A DNA stretch of 64,000 nt from Pseudanabaena sp. FACHB-1998 (GCF_014696355.1 NZ_JACJQA010000024.1:62001-126000); one strand, 5' to 3'; counted from the first letter of the stretch, positions 33,984 to 43,814 are shown. Translations and numbers: made by a program. The notes: a model not told the origin generated them from the letters alone.

Positions 33984-36359
33984 ATGAGTTCCAACTTTTT
34001 AAATCACCTCAACCCTGCTCAGCAAAAAGCAGCTAGCCATCTCCACGGGCCCATGCTAGTAGTAGCGGGCGCAGGTTCAGGAAAAACGCGCACCTTAACT
34101 TACCGAATTGCCAACTTACTGCTCAATCACGATGTTGCCTCCGAGCAGATTTTAGCGGTAACTTTTACGAATAAGGCGGCAAAGGAAATGAATGAGCGAA
34201 TTCAATCACTCCTAACCCAAGAAGTCGCCCAAAGAGAATATGGCAAGCCTTTAACAGAAATTAATGAATGGGAACAGGAAAAACTTCGCAAAAAGGTTTA
34301 TAAGCGCTATATCAACAGCTTTGCTGAAGATGGGCTATGGATGGGGACTTTCCATAGTATGTGCTGTCGAATTTTGCGGCTAGATATTGATAAATATAAA
34401 GATTCCAATGGGAGAAGTTGGGCAAAAAATTTCTCGATCTTTGATGATTCGGACGCGCAATCCCTAGTTAAAGATATTGTCGTTAATCAATTAAATCTGG
34501 ACGACAAGAAGTTTGAGCCACGCTCGGTTCGCTTTGCGATCGGCAATGCCAAAAATAAAGGCTGGACTCCCGAAGAATATGAAAAACAAAGCGATGATTC
34601 GCCCTATCGGAAGAGGTCGATCGCGCAAGTTTATAATCTCTATCAAAATCAGCTAGCCACGAATAATGCCCTCGATTTTGATGATCTGATCTTCTTACCC
34701 GTCCGACTTTTCCAACAAAATCCCGAAGTTCTTACCTATTGGCACAATCGCTTTAAACATATTCTCGTTGATGAATACCAAGATACCAATCGCACTCAGT
34801 ATGATTTGATTCGCTTACTATCCACAAATGATAATCAGCCCACTTGGGAGAATCGTTCTATTTTTGTAGTGGGTGATGCGGATCAATCCATCTATAGTTT
34901 TCGTTCTGCCGACTTCACGATTTTAATGGAATTTCAAGAGGCTTTTGGCGATCGCCTGCCCGATGCCCACACAGGCACAATGATCAAACTCGAAGAGAAT
35001 TATCGCTCTGTTGCCAATATCCTCGAAATTGCTAACCAACTGATTGATAACAATTCCCAGCGTATTGATAAAGTGCTCAAGGCAACTCGTCCCGATGGCG
35101 ACCTGATTGAGCTATATCGCGCCGATGATGAAGTGGATGAAGCCCAATTTGTAATCGAGCAGATTCGCCGGGTGAGGGCAAAAAATCCTAGCGCCAATCT
35201 AGGACATTTTGCGATTCTCTATCGCACCAACGCTCAATCCCGTCCCTTTGAAGAAATGCTAGTGCGCTGGAATATCCCATATAAAGTGGTAGGCGGCTTG
35301 CGTTTCTACGATCGCAAAGAAATTAAAGATATTCTCTCCTACTTGCGCTTACTCTCCAATCCGTCCGACACCCTCGGCTTGATGCGAATCATTAATGTCC
35401 CCAAACGCAGCATCGGCAAAGCTACTCTCGATAAGCTCCAGCAAGCCGCCCAAGAACTCAGTGTCCCGATCTGGGAAATCATCAGCGATGAAACGACAGT
35501 CAAAACTCTGGCGGGGCGATCGGCAAAGGGAGTTCTCTCCTTTGTGGAACTCATGCAAAAATGGCAAGAGAAAGTTCCTGTTACCCCTGCGGCGGATATC
35601 ATTCAAGGAATTCTCCAAGAATCAGGCTATGTGGATGAACTCAAGGCTCAGAGCAATGATGAAGCAAATGATCGCATTGCTAACTTGCAGGAACTCTATA
35701 ACGCGGCAGTTCAATTTGCGGAAGAAAATGAAGATGCATCCCTTGATGCCTTTTTAGCCAATGCTGCCCTAGCTTCTAGCCTTGATGATAGTAGTGAAAA
35801 TGCCGAAAAGGTCACCCTCATGACCCTCCATGCGGCAAAAGGTTTAGAATTTCCTGTCGTATTTCTCGTTGGGCTGGAGCAAGGACTATTCCCTAGCTTC
35901 CGTTCCATTAATGACCCCATGGCATTAGAAGAAGAACGCCGCCTGATGTATGTGGGCATCACTCGCGCCCAAGAGAAGTTATTTCTGAGCCATGCTCAAG
36001 CCCGTCGCCTCTATGGCAATCGCGAATACGCCATTCCCTCCCAATTCCTCGCCGAATTGCCAAAGGAATATCTCACAGGACATGGGATCGATAAGTTTAT
36101 TAGCAAGGCGAGTCAGCGTGCTGAAGCCACTAGCGTTAAAGGTTCTCTCAGAACTGTCGCACCTCCTAAGGTCAATGCCGTTAAGCCTAAGCCTCGCATT
36201 GATTGGCAATTAGGCGATCGCGTGATGCACGACAAATTTGGCGAAGGTCAAGTGGCAAATTTATTAGGTACTGGCGACAAGATGTATTTAGCGGTTTCCT
36301 TTGCAGGTCAAGGCAAAAAAATCATCGATCCTAAAATTGCTCCAATTCAAAAAATATAG
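33984..36359 (+). CDS. pcrA: UvrD/PcrA-type DNA helicase
   Basis: A superfamily 1A 3'-5' helicase used in repair and in clearing recombination intermediates. Walker A GAGSGKT is at 29-35; Walker B has VDEYQDTN. Motif III GDADQSIYSFRSA, motif V TLMTLHAAKGLEFPVVF, and motif VI ERRLMYVGITRAQE are present. The C-terminus RVMHDKFGEGQV is a Tudor-like tail that binds RNA polymerase in PcrA. At 791 residues it has the expected length. A small hairpin follows its stop. Confidence 0.95.
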   Translation: MSSNFLNHLNPAQQKAASHLHGPMLVVAGAGSGKTRTLTYRIANLLLNHDVASEQILAVTFTNKAAKEMNERIQSLLTQEVAQREYGKPLTEINEWEQEKLRKKVYKRYINSFAEDGLWMGTFHSMCCRILRLDIDKYKDSNGRSWAKNFSIFDDSDAQSLVKDIVVNQLNLDDKKFEPRSVRFAIGNAKNKGWTPEEYEKQSDDSPYRKRSIAQVYNLYQNQLATNNALDFDDLIFLPVRLFQQNPEVLTYWHNRFKHILVDEYQDTNRTQYDLIRLLSTNDNQPTWENRSIFVVGDADQSIYSFRSADFTILMEFQEAFGDRLPDAHTGTMIKLEENYRSVANILEIANQLIDNNSQRIDKVLKATRPDGDLIELYRADDEVDEAQFVIEQIRRVRAKNPSANLGHFAILYRTNAQSRPFEEMLVRWNIPYKVVGGLRFYDRKEIKDILSYLRLLSNPSDTLGLMRIINVPKRSIGKATLDKLQQAAQELSVPIWEIISDETTVKTLAGRSAKGVLSFVELMQKWQEKVPVTPAADIIQGILQESGYVDELKAQSNDEANDRIANLQELYNAAVQFAEENEDASLDAFLANAALASSLDDSSENAEKVTLMTLHAAKGLEFPVVFLVGLEQGLFPSFRSINDPMALEEERRLMYVGITRAQEKLFLSHAQARRLYGNREYAIPSQFLAELPKEYLTGHGIDKFISKASQRAEATSVKGSLRTVAPPKVNAVKPKPRIDWQLGDRVMHDKFGEGQVANLLGTGDKMYLAVSFAGQGKKIIDPKIAPIQKI

Positions 36360-36381
36360 ATGTGGCGCGAGTGCGCCACAT
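36360..36381 (+). terminator. ATGTGGCGC hairpin after pcrA
   Basis: ATGTGGCGC pairs with GCGCCACAT around GAGT, directly after the stop codon, with TTTACT downstream. Confidence 0.65.
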
Positions 36382-36858
36382 TTACTCAACTTCTGGACTA
36401 AGAGTAATTCCTCGATAAATTTGGGCGATCGCAAAGGCAAGATTGATGCTCTTTAGCTCGATCATGTCACCTTACTCCAATTAATTCTGGAATATACTCT
36501 TCAGGAGTTTGCTAAAGTTCTGACAATAGTTCAAGACGTGGGTTCGTCACTATATTAACCTCTTACAAGTTTTGTAAAAACTGAGGTGAGTTCTTTGGAC
36601 TCACCCTAACATTATAATTAAAAAAGTTTAGAATCTTTATCTAATCGCCTATCCATTAGCCACAATCAGCGATCGCCTCTCTAAAAATCAATCAACCAGC
36701 GATCGCCTATCCATTCTCATAACCAACAATCGCCTATCCATTCCCCATAAACAGTGATCGCTTATTCACCCAAGATTAAAGCAAGGCGATCGCTTCAAGC
36801 AAATAATTCTATATAATCACAAGAGGAGTTATATCAATTCCTAGCCTAAACTAATACG
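36382..36858. repeat. Gene-free region with degenerate 28-bp HIP1-containing repeats
   Basis: From 36644 to 36794, ATCGCC/ATCGCT recurs six times at intervals of 27-32 bases, with shared flanks such as AGCGATCGCCTATCCATT and CAATCAACCAGCGATCGCC. The repeats are imperfect and spacer-like segments are not unique, so this is not a CRISPR array. The stretch 36670-36706 reappears after the DUF29 gene at 37321-37357. A 27-codon minus-strand frame (36384-36467) shows no recognisable family. Confidence 0.7.
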
Positions 36859-36867
36859 GTGAGTATC

Positions 36868-37314
36868 ATGACATCAACAGTACTTTATGAATCTGATTTT
36901 TATAATTGGACAGTTGAACAGGTCAAGAGTTTGCGATTAGGTAAGTTGGATAGTTTAGATTTAGAGAATTTAGCGGAAGAGATTGAATCTTTGGGTAATC
37001 AGAAAAGGTCTGAGTTGGAAAATCGTTTGGCAATTTTGCTAGGGCATTTACTCAAGTGGGATTTGCAGCCGAATTTGCGTGGTAAGAGTTGGCGAGCAAC
37101 AATTAGGGAACAACGCCGCGAAATCAAAAAATTAATTAGAAAAAATCCTAGCTTGAAGTCTTATTTAGATGAAGCAATGACAGATGGTTATGAGTCGGCT
37201 TTGGATCTAGTAGTACGAGAAACCCCACTTGACTATAAGGATTTATCCAGAGAATGTCCTTATGTGATTGCTCAAGTTTTTGATGACAGTTTTCCTATCG
37301 GTGTAGAGGTTTGA
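36868..37314 (+). CDS. DUF29 family protein
   Basis: A protein of about 148 residues, all helical, with the DUF29 signature: YESDFYNWTVEQVKSLR, the heptad-like LDLENLAEEIESLG, and LLKWDLQP...WRATIREQRREI. DUF29 genes are abundant in cyanobacteria and their function is unknown. I prefer ATG 36868 over the in-frame GTG at 36859. It is flanked by near-identical copies of a 37-bp repeat, as if it sits in a repeat-bounded cassette. Confidence 0.88.
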   Translation: MTSTVLYESDFYNWTVEQVKSLRLGKLDSLDLENLAEEIESLGNQKRSELENRLAILLGHLLKWDLQPNLRGKSWRATIREQRREIKKLIRKNPSLKSYLDEAMTDGYESALDLVVRETPLDYKDLSRECPYVIAQVFDDSFPIGVEV

Positions 37315-37320
37315 TAAATA

Positions 37321-37357
37321 GGCGATCGCCCCTCAAAAAAATTAATCAACCAGCGAT
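37321..37357. repeat. Second copy of GCGATCGCC...AATCAACCAGCGATC repeat
   Basis: It matches 36670-36706 with about six differences over 37 bases. The two copies flank DUF29 in direct orientation. Confidence 0.65.
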
Positions 37358-37359
37358 CT

Positions 37360-37701
37360 CTAAGCCAATGCAAACTCAGTTAACTTCCGAGTCTCTGGAT
37401 CATGAAAAGCCAAAACAATATCAGACTTAGGAATACCTTCCGTTAACAACTCATTAGCAATCCCCTCTTCAGTCCAATCATCCTCAATATAAATCTTTTG
37501 ATTCTTAATACGGATATGCAGCTGAATATTTCTATATTTTCTATTGTCTTGCCAACCCATTAAAAACCAAAAATACTGATCGTGAACCTCATCAAAAACT
37601 AGACAATTCTCCCTTTCTCTAATGTTAGAATTAGAAGCCCAGCTATGATATTCAGTCAAAATCTTTTTGATGATATCACGATACTTATCTAATCTATCCA
37701 T
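37360..37701 (-). CDS. xisI: XisI-like protein
   Basis: A 113-residue protein of the XisI family, first defined as a control factor for excision of the fdxN element in heterocyst-forming Anabaena. Landmarks are the YHSWASNSNIR segment, FDEVHDQYFWFLMGWQ, and the ending VLAFHDPETRK. XisH and XisI occur as pairs in many cyanobacteria without fdxN elements, so excision control here is doubtful. It overlaps the end of xisH by 13 bases. Confidence 0.9.
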   Translation of the reverse strand: MDRLDKYRDIIKKILTEYHSWASNSNIRERENCLVFDEVHDQYFWFLMGWQDNRKYRNIQLHIRIKNQKIYIEDDWTEEGIANELLTEGIPKSDIVLAFHDPETRKLTEFALA

Positions 37702-38105
37702 TGTAAAATTTCCTCCTGCATTGTATTTACAATCAACAACTTAATTGAATCGATGCGTATCAGATCTTGAATTGAATCTCTCAGAAAAAAGTTTTGATAA
37801 CGGCTTTCCTTGATTGCTAAATAAAGACTGTATTCAGGAGCAGTTAACTGGATTAAATTTCGATAGAGAATGTACTGCCCCAATGCTAATTCAAAATCTC
37901 GCATTGGTGAAGGACTTAAAAAACTTTTAATCTCAACCACAATCTTTTTGCCTTGTCGTTCAGCAGCGATCGGCTGTTCGGCAGCTAGGTCAGCAAACAA
38001 ATCAACATCTTTATATCGAATCAAATAAGGATCAGCCGTGATCACCCAGCCATCTTTGATGAGGGCATTTTTTACTGCATCATGATAAATGTCTTTGGCT
38101 GGCAT
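37689..38105 (-). CDS. xisH: XisH-like protein
   Basis: A 138-residue XisH protein. The start MPAKDIYHDAVKNALIKDGW is diagnostic. A PD-(D/E)XK-like core is visible: D51-class VDLFADLAAE, then KIVVEIKSF with E-x-K, suggesting a nuclease-fold enzyme. The partner xisI overlaps it. No recombinase or excision site was recognised nearby. The function outside fdxN excision is unknown. Confidence 0.92.
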   Translation of the reverse strand: MPAKDIYHDAVKNALIKDGWVITADPYLIRYKDVDLFADLAAEQPIAAERQGKKIVVEIKSFLSPSPMRDFELALGQYILYRNLIQLTAPEYSLYLAIKESRYQNFFLRDSIQDLIRIDSIKLLIVNTMQEEILQWID

Positions 38106-38171
38106 AGCTCTAAATCCAAAAAATGAGGGTGAACTAATTCATCCACCCCCATTATACGCAAATTAAACTAA

Positions 38172-40772
38172 CTACTTCGCTACTACAGGCATACCCAAAA
38201 TATCCTCAATGCGAGGCATATCCTCCAACGCAATCACTCGACCTTGATCTTCAAAATTGCTAATCTGATCGAAGTTGAGATAGCGATAGAGGTCACTGGC
38301 AAAAGGATCGATCTTTTTCGTGACGATCGCTTGATATTCTTCCACGGTTGGAAGCTTACCTAGCAAGGCGCAGACAGCCGCAAGTTCGGCGGAACCGAGA
38401 TAGACTTGAGCATCCTTCCCCATGCGATTATTGAAGTTGCGAGTGGAAGTGGAGAATACCGTCGCGCCATCGGCAACACGGGCTTGATTACCCATGCAGA
38501 GAGAACATCCAGGAACTTCGGTTCTGGCTCCTGCTACACCGAAAGTGCTGTAGATTCCTTCTTCTTTGAGTTGGAACTCATCCATGCGCGTGGGTGGTGC
38601 GACCCAGAGACGGGCTTTGACGGCGGCTTCTTTTTCGAGAACCTTGGCGGCGGCGCGGTAATGTCCGATATTGGTCATGCAGGAACCGATAAAGACTTCA
38701 TCCACGCGATCGCCTGCTACTTCAGAGAGCAACTTCACATTGTCAGGATCGTTGGGTGCAGCCACGATTGGCTCCTTGATTTCATTGAGATTGATCTCGA
38801 TGATTTCTGCATATTCAGCATCAGGATCGGCTTCCATTAATATGGGATTGGCAAGCCATTCTTCCATTTTGGCGATACGGCGCAAGAGGGTCTTGGCATC
38901 GCTGTAGCCACGAGCGATCATATTCTTCATGAGGGCAACATTCGATCGCAGGTATTCGGCAACTGTCTCCGTGCTGAGTTTAATTGTGCTACCAGAGCAG
39001 GAACGCTCGGCAGTGGCATCCGTGAGTTCAAAGGCTTGTTCCACTTTCAGATCAGGCAATCCTTCGATTTCCATAATCCGACCTGCGAAGACATTCTTTT
39101 TGTTCTTCTTCTCAACGGTGAGTAAGCCGCGTTGAATGGCAATATAGGGAATCGCATTCACGACATCACGCAGGGTGACACCAGCTTGCAATTCGCCTGT
39201 GAAGCGCACCAATACAGATTCAGGCATATCCAAGGGCATGATGCCAAGGGCGGCGGCGAAGGCTACTAGTCCTGAACCTGCGGGGAAGGAAATGCCCAAT
39301 GGAAAACGGGTATGGGAATCGCCACCAGTACCGACGGTATCGGGCAGAAGCATTCTATTTAACCAAGAATGGATAATGCCATCGTTCGGGCGTAGGGCTA
39401 CGCCGCCACGATTGGAGAAGAAGTCGGGAAGTTCCTTATGGGTTTTGATGTCGGTGGGTTTGGGATAGGCGGCGGTGTGACAGAAGCTCTGCATCACCAA
39501 GTCAGCGCTAAATCCTAAACAAGCCAGTTCTTGCAACTCATCGCGGGTCATCGGACCAGTGGTATCTTGAGAACCAACGGTAGTCATCAAGGGTTCGCAG
39601 GAAGTGTAGGGGCGCACACCAGCCACGCCGCAAGCTTTGCCGACCATTTTTTGAGCGAGGGTGTAGCCTTTGCCTGTGTCGGCGGGAGTGGCGGGGAGGA
39701 TGAACACATCGCTGGCAGGGAGTCCCAAGGCTTGACGGGTTCTGGCGGTGAGACTGCGACCAATCAAGAGGGGAATGCGACCACCTGCGCGAACTTCATC
39801 GGCGATCGTGTCAGGGGTGAGACTGAAAGTGGAGAGAGTTTCACCTGCGGCGTTAGTGATTTTACCTTCGCGAGTGTGAATCGTGATCACATCGCCTGTT
39901 TCCAATTTGGTGACATCGCATTGGATTGGTAAGGCTCCTGCATCTTCGGCAGTGTTAAAGAAGATCGGCGCGATCGTGCTGCCGAGAATTACACCACCTG
40001 ATCGCTTGTTAGGGATGAAGGGAATATCGTTGCCAATGTGCCACAACACCGAGTTAATTGCAGATTTGCGCGAAGAACCTGTTCCCACCACATCACCGAC
40101 AAAGGCGACGGGATGCCCTTTTTGCTTCAGTTCAGCAATAGTTTGCAAACCCGTTGGCATCATCGATTCCAACATACAGAGCGCATGGAGGGGAATGTCA
40201 GGACGCGAGAAGGCTTGAGAAGCAGGAGAGAAGTCATCGGTATTGATTTCGCCTGTGACTTTAAAGACGGTCACGGTCACAGTTTCAGGCAAAGCAGGGC
40301 GACTGGCAAACCATTCGGCAGCAGCCCATGAATCGATGACGGATTTGGCTCTCGCGTTAGTTTTTGATAATTCGAGAACTTGATTAAAGGCATCAAATAC
40401 GAGCAACGTCTTCTTGAGCGCCCTTGCCGCCAAGTCGCCCAAATCATCATTGGTGAGCAAATCAATTAAGGTCTGCACGTTATAGCCACCGACCATTGTG
40501 CCGAGCAGTTCCACCGCGTAAGCTGGGCTAACTAGAGGCGATCGCAATTCACCCTTAGCGATCGCCGTTAGCCATCCCGCTTTCACATAGGCAGCTTGAT
40601 CTACACCAGGGGGAATGCGATCGCGCAGTAACGCGAGTAAAAATTCCTCTTCGCCTGTGGGGGGATTTTGCAATAGCTCACAAAGGGCTGATGCTTGCTG
40701 AGCATTGAGGGGTAAGGGCGGAATCCCTTGGGCGGCGCGATCGGCAACATGGTCACGGTAGGCTGATAACAT
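38172..40772 (-). CDS. acnB: Bifunctional aconitate hydratase 2 / 2-methylisocitrate dehydratase
   Basis: It isomerises citrate to isocitrate in the carbon pathway that feeds 2-oxoglutarate, the nitrogen acceptor. The AcnB order is present: N-terminal HEAT-like domain (1-160), the swivel domain around 165-310 with [15 protein letters not shown], and the catalytic part with [11 protein letters not shown] and the 4Fe-4S Cys ligands, including FIGSCMTN and [10 protein letters not shown]. At 866 residues it is full length. It is the only gene in its unit. Long antisense open frames over it reflect its codon bias. Confidence 0.96.
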   Translation of the reverse strand: MLSAYRDHVADRAAQGIPPLPLNAQQASALCELLQNPPTGEEEFLLALLRDRIPPGVDQAAYVKAGWLTAIAKGELRSPLVSPAYAVELLGTMVGGYNVQTLIDLLTNDDLGDLAARALKKTLLVFDAFNQVLELSKTNARAKSVIDSWAAAEWFASRPALPETVTVTVFKVTGEINTDDFSPASQAFSRPDIPLHALCMLESMMPTGLQTIAELKQKGHPVAFVGDVVGTGSSRKSAINSVLWHIGNDIPFIPNKRSGGVILGSTIAPIFFNTAEDAGALPIQCDVTKLETGDVITIHTREGKITNAAGETLSTFSLTPDTIADEVRAGGRIPLLIGRSLTARTRQALGLPASDVFILPATPADTGKGYTLAQKMVGKACGVAGVRPYTSCEPLMTTVGSQDTTGPMTRDELQELACLGFSADLVMQSFCHTAAYPKPTDIKTHKELPDFFSNRGGVALRPNDGIIHSWLNRMLLPDTVGTGGDSHTRFPLGISFPAGSGLVAFAAALGIMPLDMPESVLVRFTGELQAGVTLRDVVNAIPYIAIQRGLLTVEKKNKKNVFAGRIMEIEGLPDLKVEQAFELTDATAERSCSGSTIKLSTETVAEYLRSNVALMKNMIARGYSDAKTLLRRIAKMEEWLANPILMEADPDAEYAEIIEINLNEIKEPIVAAPNDPDNVKLLSEVAGDRVDEVFIGSCMTNIGHYRAAAKVLEKEAAVKARLWVAPPTRMDEFQLKEEGIYSTFGVAGARTEVPGCSLCMGNQARVADGATVFSTSTRNFNNRMGKDAQVYLGSAELAAVCALLGKLPTVEEYQAIVTKKIDPFASDLYRYLNFDQISNFEDQGRVIALEDMPRIEDILGMPVVAK

Positions 40773-41009
40773 ACTTGTTATTTTAATTCTTTACAAATAC
40801 TTAACTTATTATCGATCCTATTAAACTTTGGTGCGTAAAATATGTTTGGGGTAATATATTTGCATTAATAGCAGTCACAAATTTTTGTCTAAATGTACTT
40901 ACACCGCAGAGCAGTAGTGTATTTACCCTCTTAGTTGACTAAAGTTATTCTTGGAACAAAAGCCTGAATTTTATCGCAAATAAATCGTAAATAAATAGAT
41001 TCAAAGAAT

Positions 41010-41339
41010 ATGAAATATACTGGTGACTGGCGCATTGATGAGATGGATTTGTGGGAAGCAGATTATCTCAATATGGAGGTAGAGGCTTTTATTTCCATAG
41101 ATGAGCGTGGTGATGGGCGGTTCCAATTTGGATTGGTCTCAGGATATATTGATGGAGAAGTTATCCAGAGAAAAACAGAGACTCGTCTTGAGTTTACTTG
41201 GGAAGGTAATGACGAATGTGACGAAGCCGCAGGAAGTGGTTGGTTACAATTGAGAGATGACGATACTCTTGAGGGCGAAATTAAATTTCATGGAGGCGAT
41301 CGCTCAAGTTTAATTGCTACGCGCATTAAAAAACAGTAA
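41010..41339 (+). CDS. Conserved hypothetical protein (beta-rich)
   Basis: A 109-residue acidic protein, beta-rich, starting MKYTGDWRIDEMDLWEADYL, with FTWEGNDECDEAAGSGWLQL and EGEIKFHGGDRSSLIATR. I recognise this as a widespread conserved hypothetical family without assigned function. It lies 19 bases before the RelE-like gene, so the three genes 41010-42284 may form one transcript. It does not look like an antitoxin. Confidence 0.75.
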   Translation: MKYTGDWRIDEMDLWEADYLNMEVEAFISIDERGDGRFQFGLVSGYIDGEVIQRKTETRLEFTWEGNDECDEAAGSGWLQLRDDDTLEGEIKFHGGDRSSLIATRIKKQ

Positions 41340-41358
41340 ATTGGAGAGCTATTTGGTT

Positions 41359-41664
41359 ATGAAAGTAATTTTACAACAACGGGCAGCAATTGCTAAAAGA
41401 TCACTTACTCCTTCGGAAAGAAATCAGGTTGTTAAAGCGATCAATTCACTGAATGAATTGAATTTTGAAAATGCATTAAATTCACCCAAGTTTTATAAAT
41501 TAACGGGTTTATCTAAAACTCATCAAACTCAATTGTATGCATATAGAGTGAACAGCAGATTAAGGTTAATGATTTCTATTGATGAAGACAAATGGATTAT
41601 TGAAGATATTGTTGATTATCATGGTCACTCAAGTAGACTCTTCTTAATACAAGAGAAGGCATGA
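41359..41664 (+). CDS. RelE/ParE-fold small protein
   Basis: A 101-residue basic protein. ATG 41359 has GGAGAG ten bases upstream, while earlier starts overlap the preceding gene. The layout fits RelE-like toxins: two N-terminal helices (LTPSERNQVVKAINSLNEL), then strands FYKLTGLSKTH, QLYAYRVNSRLRLMISI and KWIIEDIVDYHGH. Catalytic residues cannot be assigned. No antitoxin gene is adjacent. Its stop overlaps the start of the DUF4263 gene (ATGA), so the two proteins are probably made together. Confidence 0.72.
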   Translation: MKVILQQRAAIAKRSLTPSERNQVVKAINSLNELNFENALNSPKFYKLTGLSKTHQTQLYAYRVNSRLRLMISIDEDKWIIEDIVDYHGHSSRLFLIQEKA

Positions 41665-42284
41665 AAATTCTAAAATCACATAACTTTGATGCGATAAATT
41701 GCCGATTAGAGTGGAATGATTTTGATGCCTTGCTTAGAACAAAAGAAACACTTAGTGAGCGTAAAGATGTGTTGCCATTTTTTAAGAAAAGGCAAGATTT
41801 ATCTATACTAATTTGTTCATACATTCCAAACATCAAAAAGCCAGATGTATTTGCCCATGAATTTCAAATAAATGGTGATTTTGTTGCAGACCTAATCATT
41901 GGAGATTCAAGAACACATAATTATTTGCTTGTTGAATTTGAAGATGGCAGACCAGATAGTATTTTTATGCACAAGAGAAATAAAGCTACTCCTGAGTGGT
42001 CACCAAGATTCGAGGCAGCGTTTTCGCAATTAGTTGATTGGCTATGGAAATTAGAAGATATGAGAAGTACCTCAGATTTCCATAATACGTTTGGCAGTAG
42101 AAGGGCAAAATTTCAAGGTTTGATTGTGATTGGGAAAGATATGCGGTTTAGCTCACAAGAAATAGATCGTCTAAATTGGCGAAATGATAGAATCATTGTT
42201 GATTCAACTGCTATTTCTTGCGTGTCTTTTAACAAACTTCGAGAAGATTGTGATTATTGGTTAAACAATTACTATGGAGTTTAG
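41661..42284 (+). CDS. Shedu-like (DUF4263) nuclease-fold protein
   Basis: A 207-residue protein with the DUF4263 pattern: a PD-(D/E)XK-like core DFVADLIIGD (D77) then YLLVEFEDG (E92-F-E94, Glu in place of the usual Lys), a helix with FSQLVDWLWKLED (Q122), and strand FQGLIVIGKD. DUF4263 is the nuclease domain of the Shedu anti-phage system. This protein lacks the long N-terminal region of full-size Shedu. It overlaps the RelE-like gene by four bases. A defence role is inferred. Confidence 0.7.
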   Translation: MKILKSHNFDAINCRLEWNDFDALLRTKETLSERKDVLPFFKKRQDLSILICSYIPNIKKPDVFAHEFQINGDFVADLIIGDSRTHNYLLVEFEDGRPDSIFMHKRNKATPEWSPRFEAAFSQLVDWLWKLEDMRSTSDFHNTFGSRRAKFQGLIVIGKDMRFSSQEIDRLNWRNDRIIVDSTAISCVSFNKLREDCDYWLNNYYGV

Positions 42285-42308
42285 CCTAACTTTATGCTCT
42301 GTCCTAGT

Positions 42309-42353
42309 CCCAAAGATAAAGGGCGGCACAAAGTGCCGCCCTTTATCTTTGGG
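42309..42353. terminator. Hairpin between convergent genes
   Basis: CCCAAAGATAAAGGGCGGCAC pairs perfectly with its complement around AAA, between the DUF4263 gene and the antiporter gene. It should terminate both. Confidence 0.78.
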
Positions 42354-42363
42354 GTTTTAAGTC

Positions 42364-43794
42364 CTAACTGTCTTTGGTTTGTCCAAAGGCGAGACGTAAA
42401 AATGGGGGGGCGAGGAAAGTGGTGAGGATGACCATAATAATGATCGAAACCTCTAAGGGTTTGCTCAGAACACCGCTAGCGGAACCGATTCCCGCGAAGA
42501 CTAATCCGACTTCACCACGGGGGATCATGCCTACGCCGATCGCTACTCGATTGATATTAGGTATCCCAAATACCGCCCAACCCGTGACCAATTTGCCAGC
42601 GATCGCTACTAACACTAAGAAAATCGCAATCAGCAAACCAGCGCGATTATCAGGATTAGCAGGATTTAAAACGGTTAAATCGGCTCTAGCCCCAACCGTC
42701 ACAAAAAACACTGGCACAATTAGATCAGCGATCGGCTTAATTAGCTCATCCAATTCATTCCTTGCGTCACTTTCGTCTAAAACTAGCCCTGCGGCAAAAG
42801 CACCCAAAATCGCCTCAAGGTGAATCGCATTCCCGATAAATGCCATAAAGAAGGCAAAAATAAAGGCAGGGATCACAATGTTGCCGCGAGTTTCTAGCTT
42901 AGAGACGATCGCTGTAAAACTTTTATTAAAAAAGCCACCCAGCAAGATTGCGCCCACCAAAAAAGCTGTTGCACTGACGATTAGGTAAACCACGTTAAGC
43001 ACATCAATTTCACCAGTTTTCGCTAAACTTGCGACCACTGCCAAAACGATAATTCCTAAGACATCATCTATAACCGCAGCCCCAACGATGATTTGACCTT
43101 CTGTAGACTTCAATCTGCCTAGCTCCGATAGCACCTTAGAGGTAATACCGATGCTAGTTGCAGTCAAAGCAGCTCCCGCAAAAATAGCAGGAATAGCCGC
43201 CACATGGAAAATCATCATCAATCCCACCGTACCTGCGGCAAAGGGAACTGCTACCCCGACGCAAGCAGCAACCACGGCTTGAATCCCTACTTCCTTTAGG
43301 TCACGGAGGTTGGATTCCAGCCCAATCTCGAATAGCAAGACAATCACCCCTAACTCAGCAATCACTGAAATAACTTCACTTTGCGAAGCAAAAACTTGGC
43401 TAAGGACTTCGGGGGACAGATGATTGAGTAGTTGAATCCCTGACATGATCAACGAGTCGGACACCAATAAGCCACTGTCGGGAAAAATGATCAGATGTAG
43501 AGCCGATATGCCGACAAGGACACCTGCCACAAGTTCGCCGAGGACAGGAGGAAAATCGAGCCGTTTGGCTATTTCGGAGCCAATTTTGCTGGCGAGATAG
43601 ATTACCACCAAGCTTAATAACACACTAGAGAGGACAATCGGCGCATTTTCAGCTTCGGCAGTAGCTAAAAGTGGACTTGGTAAGTCGAAGGCAAAGAGCT
43701 TAGGTAAATAGCCCTCAAAAAAATACGACGCGATCGCATTATTCAAAAACATAAGCTGTGCTTGTGGTGATCGATTTATTTGCAATTCATCCAT
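42364..43794 (-). CDS. CPA2-type Na+/H+ (or K+/H+) antiporter
   Basis: A 476-residue membrane protein with about 12-13 hydrophobic segments. Landmarks are FPPVLGELVAGVLVG, ELGVIVLLFEIGLESNLRDL, AALTATSIGITSKVL, the ion-site region AAVIDDVLGIIVLA with paired aspartates, FVTVGARADL, and MIPRGEVGLVFAGIG. It resembles NapA/NhaS3-type antiporters, which in Synechocystis is a thylakoid Na+/H+ antiporter. There is no C-terminal TrkA domain. Ion choice cannot be read from sequence. Confidence 0.9.
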   Translation of the reverse strand: MDELQINRSPQAQLMFLNNAIASYFFEGYLPKLFAFDLPSPLLATAEAENAPIVLSSVLLSLVVIYLASKIGSEIAKRLDFPPVLGELVAGVLVGISALHLIIFPDSGLLVSDSLIMSGIQLLNHLSPEVLSQVFASQSEVISVIAELGVIVLLFEIGLESNLRDLKEVGIQAVVAACVGVAVPFAAGTVGLMMIFHVAAIPAIFAGAALTATSIGITSKVLSELGRLKSTEGQIIVGAAVIDDVLGIIVLAVVASLAKTGEIDVLNVVYLIVSATAFLVGAILLGGFFNKSFTAIVSKLETRGNIVIPAFIFAFFMAFIGNAIHLEAILGAFAAGLVLDESDARNELDELIKPIADLIVPVFFVTVGARADLTVLNPANPDNRAGLLIAIFLVLVAIAGKLVTGWAVFGIPNINRVAIGVGMIPRGEVGLVFAGIGSASGVLSKPLEVSIIIMVILTTFLAPPFLRLAFGQTKDS

Positions 43795-43814
43795 TTTCGC
43801 TTAGGATGCGTATG

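Noticed and set aside
36384-36467. A 27-codon minus-strand frame beginning MIELKSINLAFAIAQ
   Set aside because: It is too short to judge, with no family match and no clear ribosome site; it could be a fragment of an older gene.
36644-36800. Possible CRISPR array because of regular 27-32 bp spacing
   Set aside because: The repeated units are only 6-19 bp, imperfect, and centred on HIP1; spacers share sequence and no cas gene is near.
38406-40331. Several long plus-strand open frames opposite acnB (up to 144 codons)
   Set aside because: They have no recognisable family and arise from the codon bias of acnB, which is a complete conserved gene.
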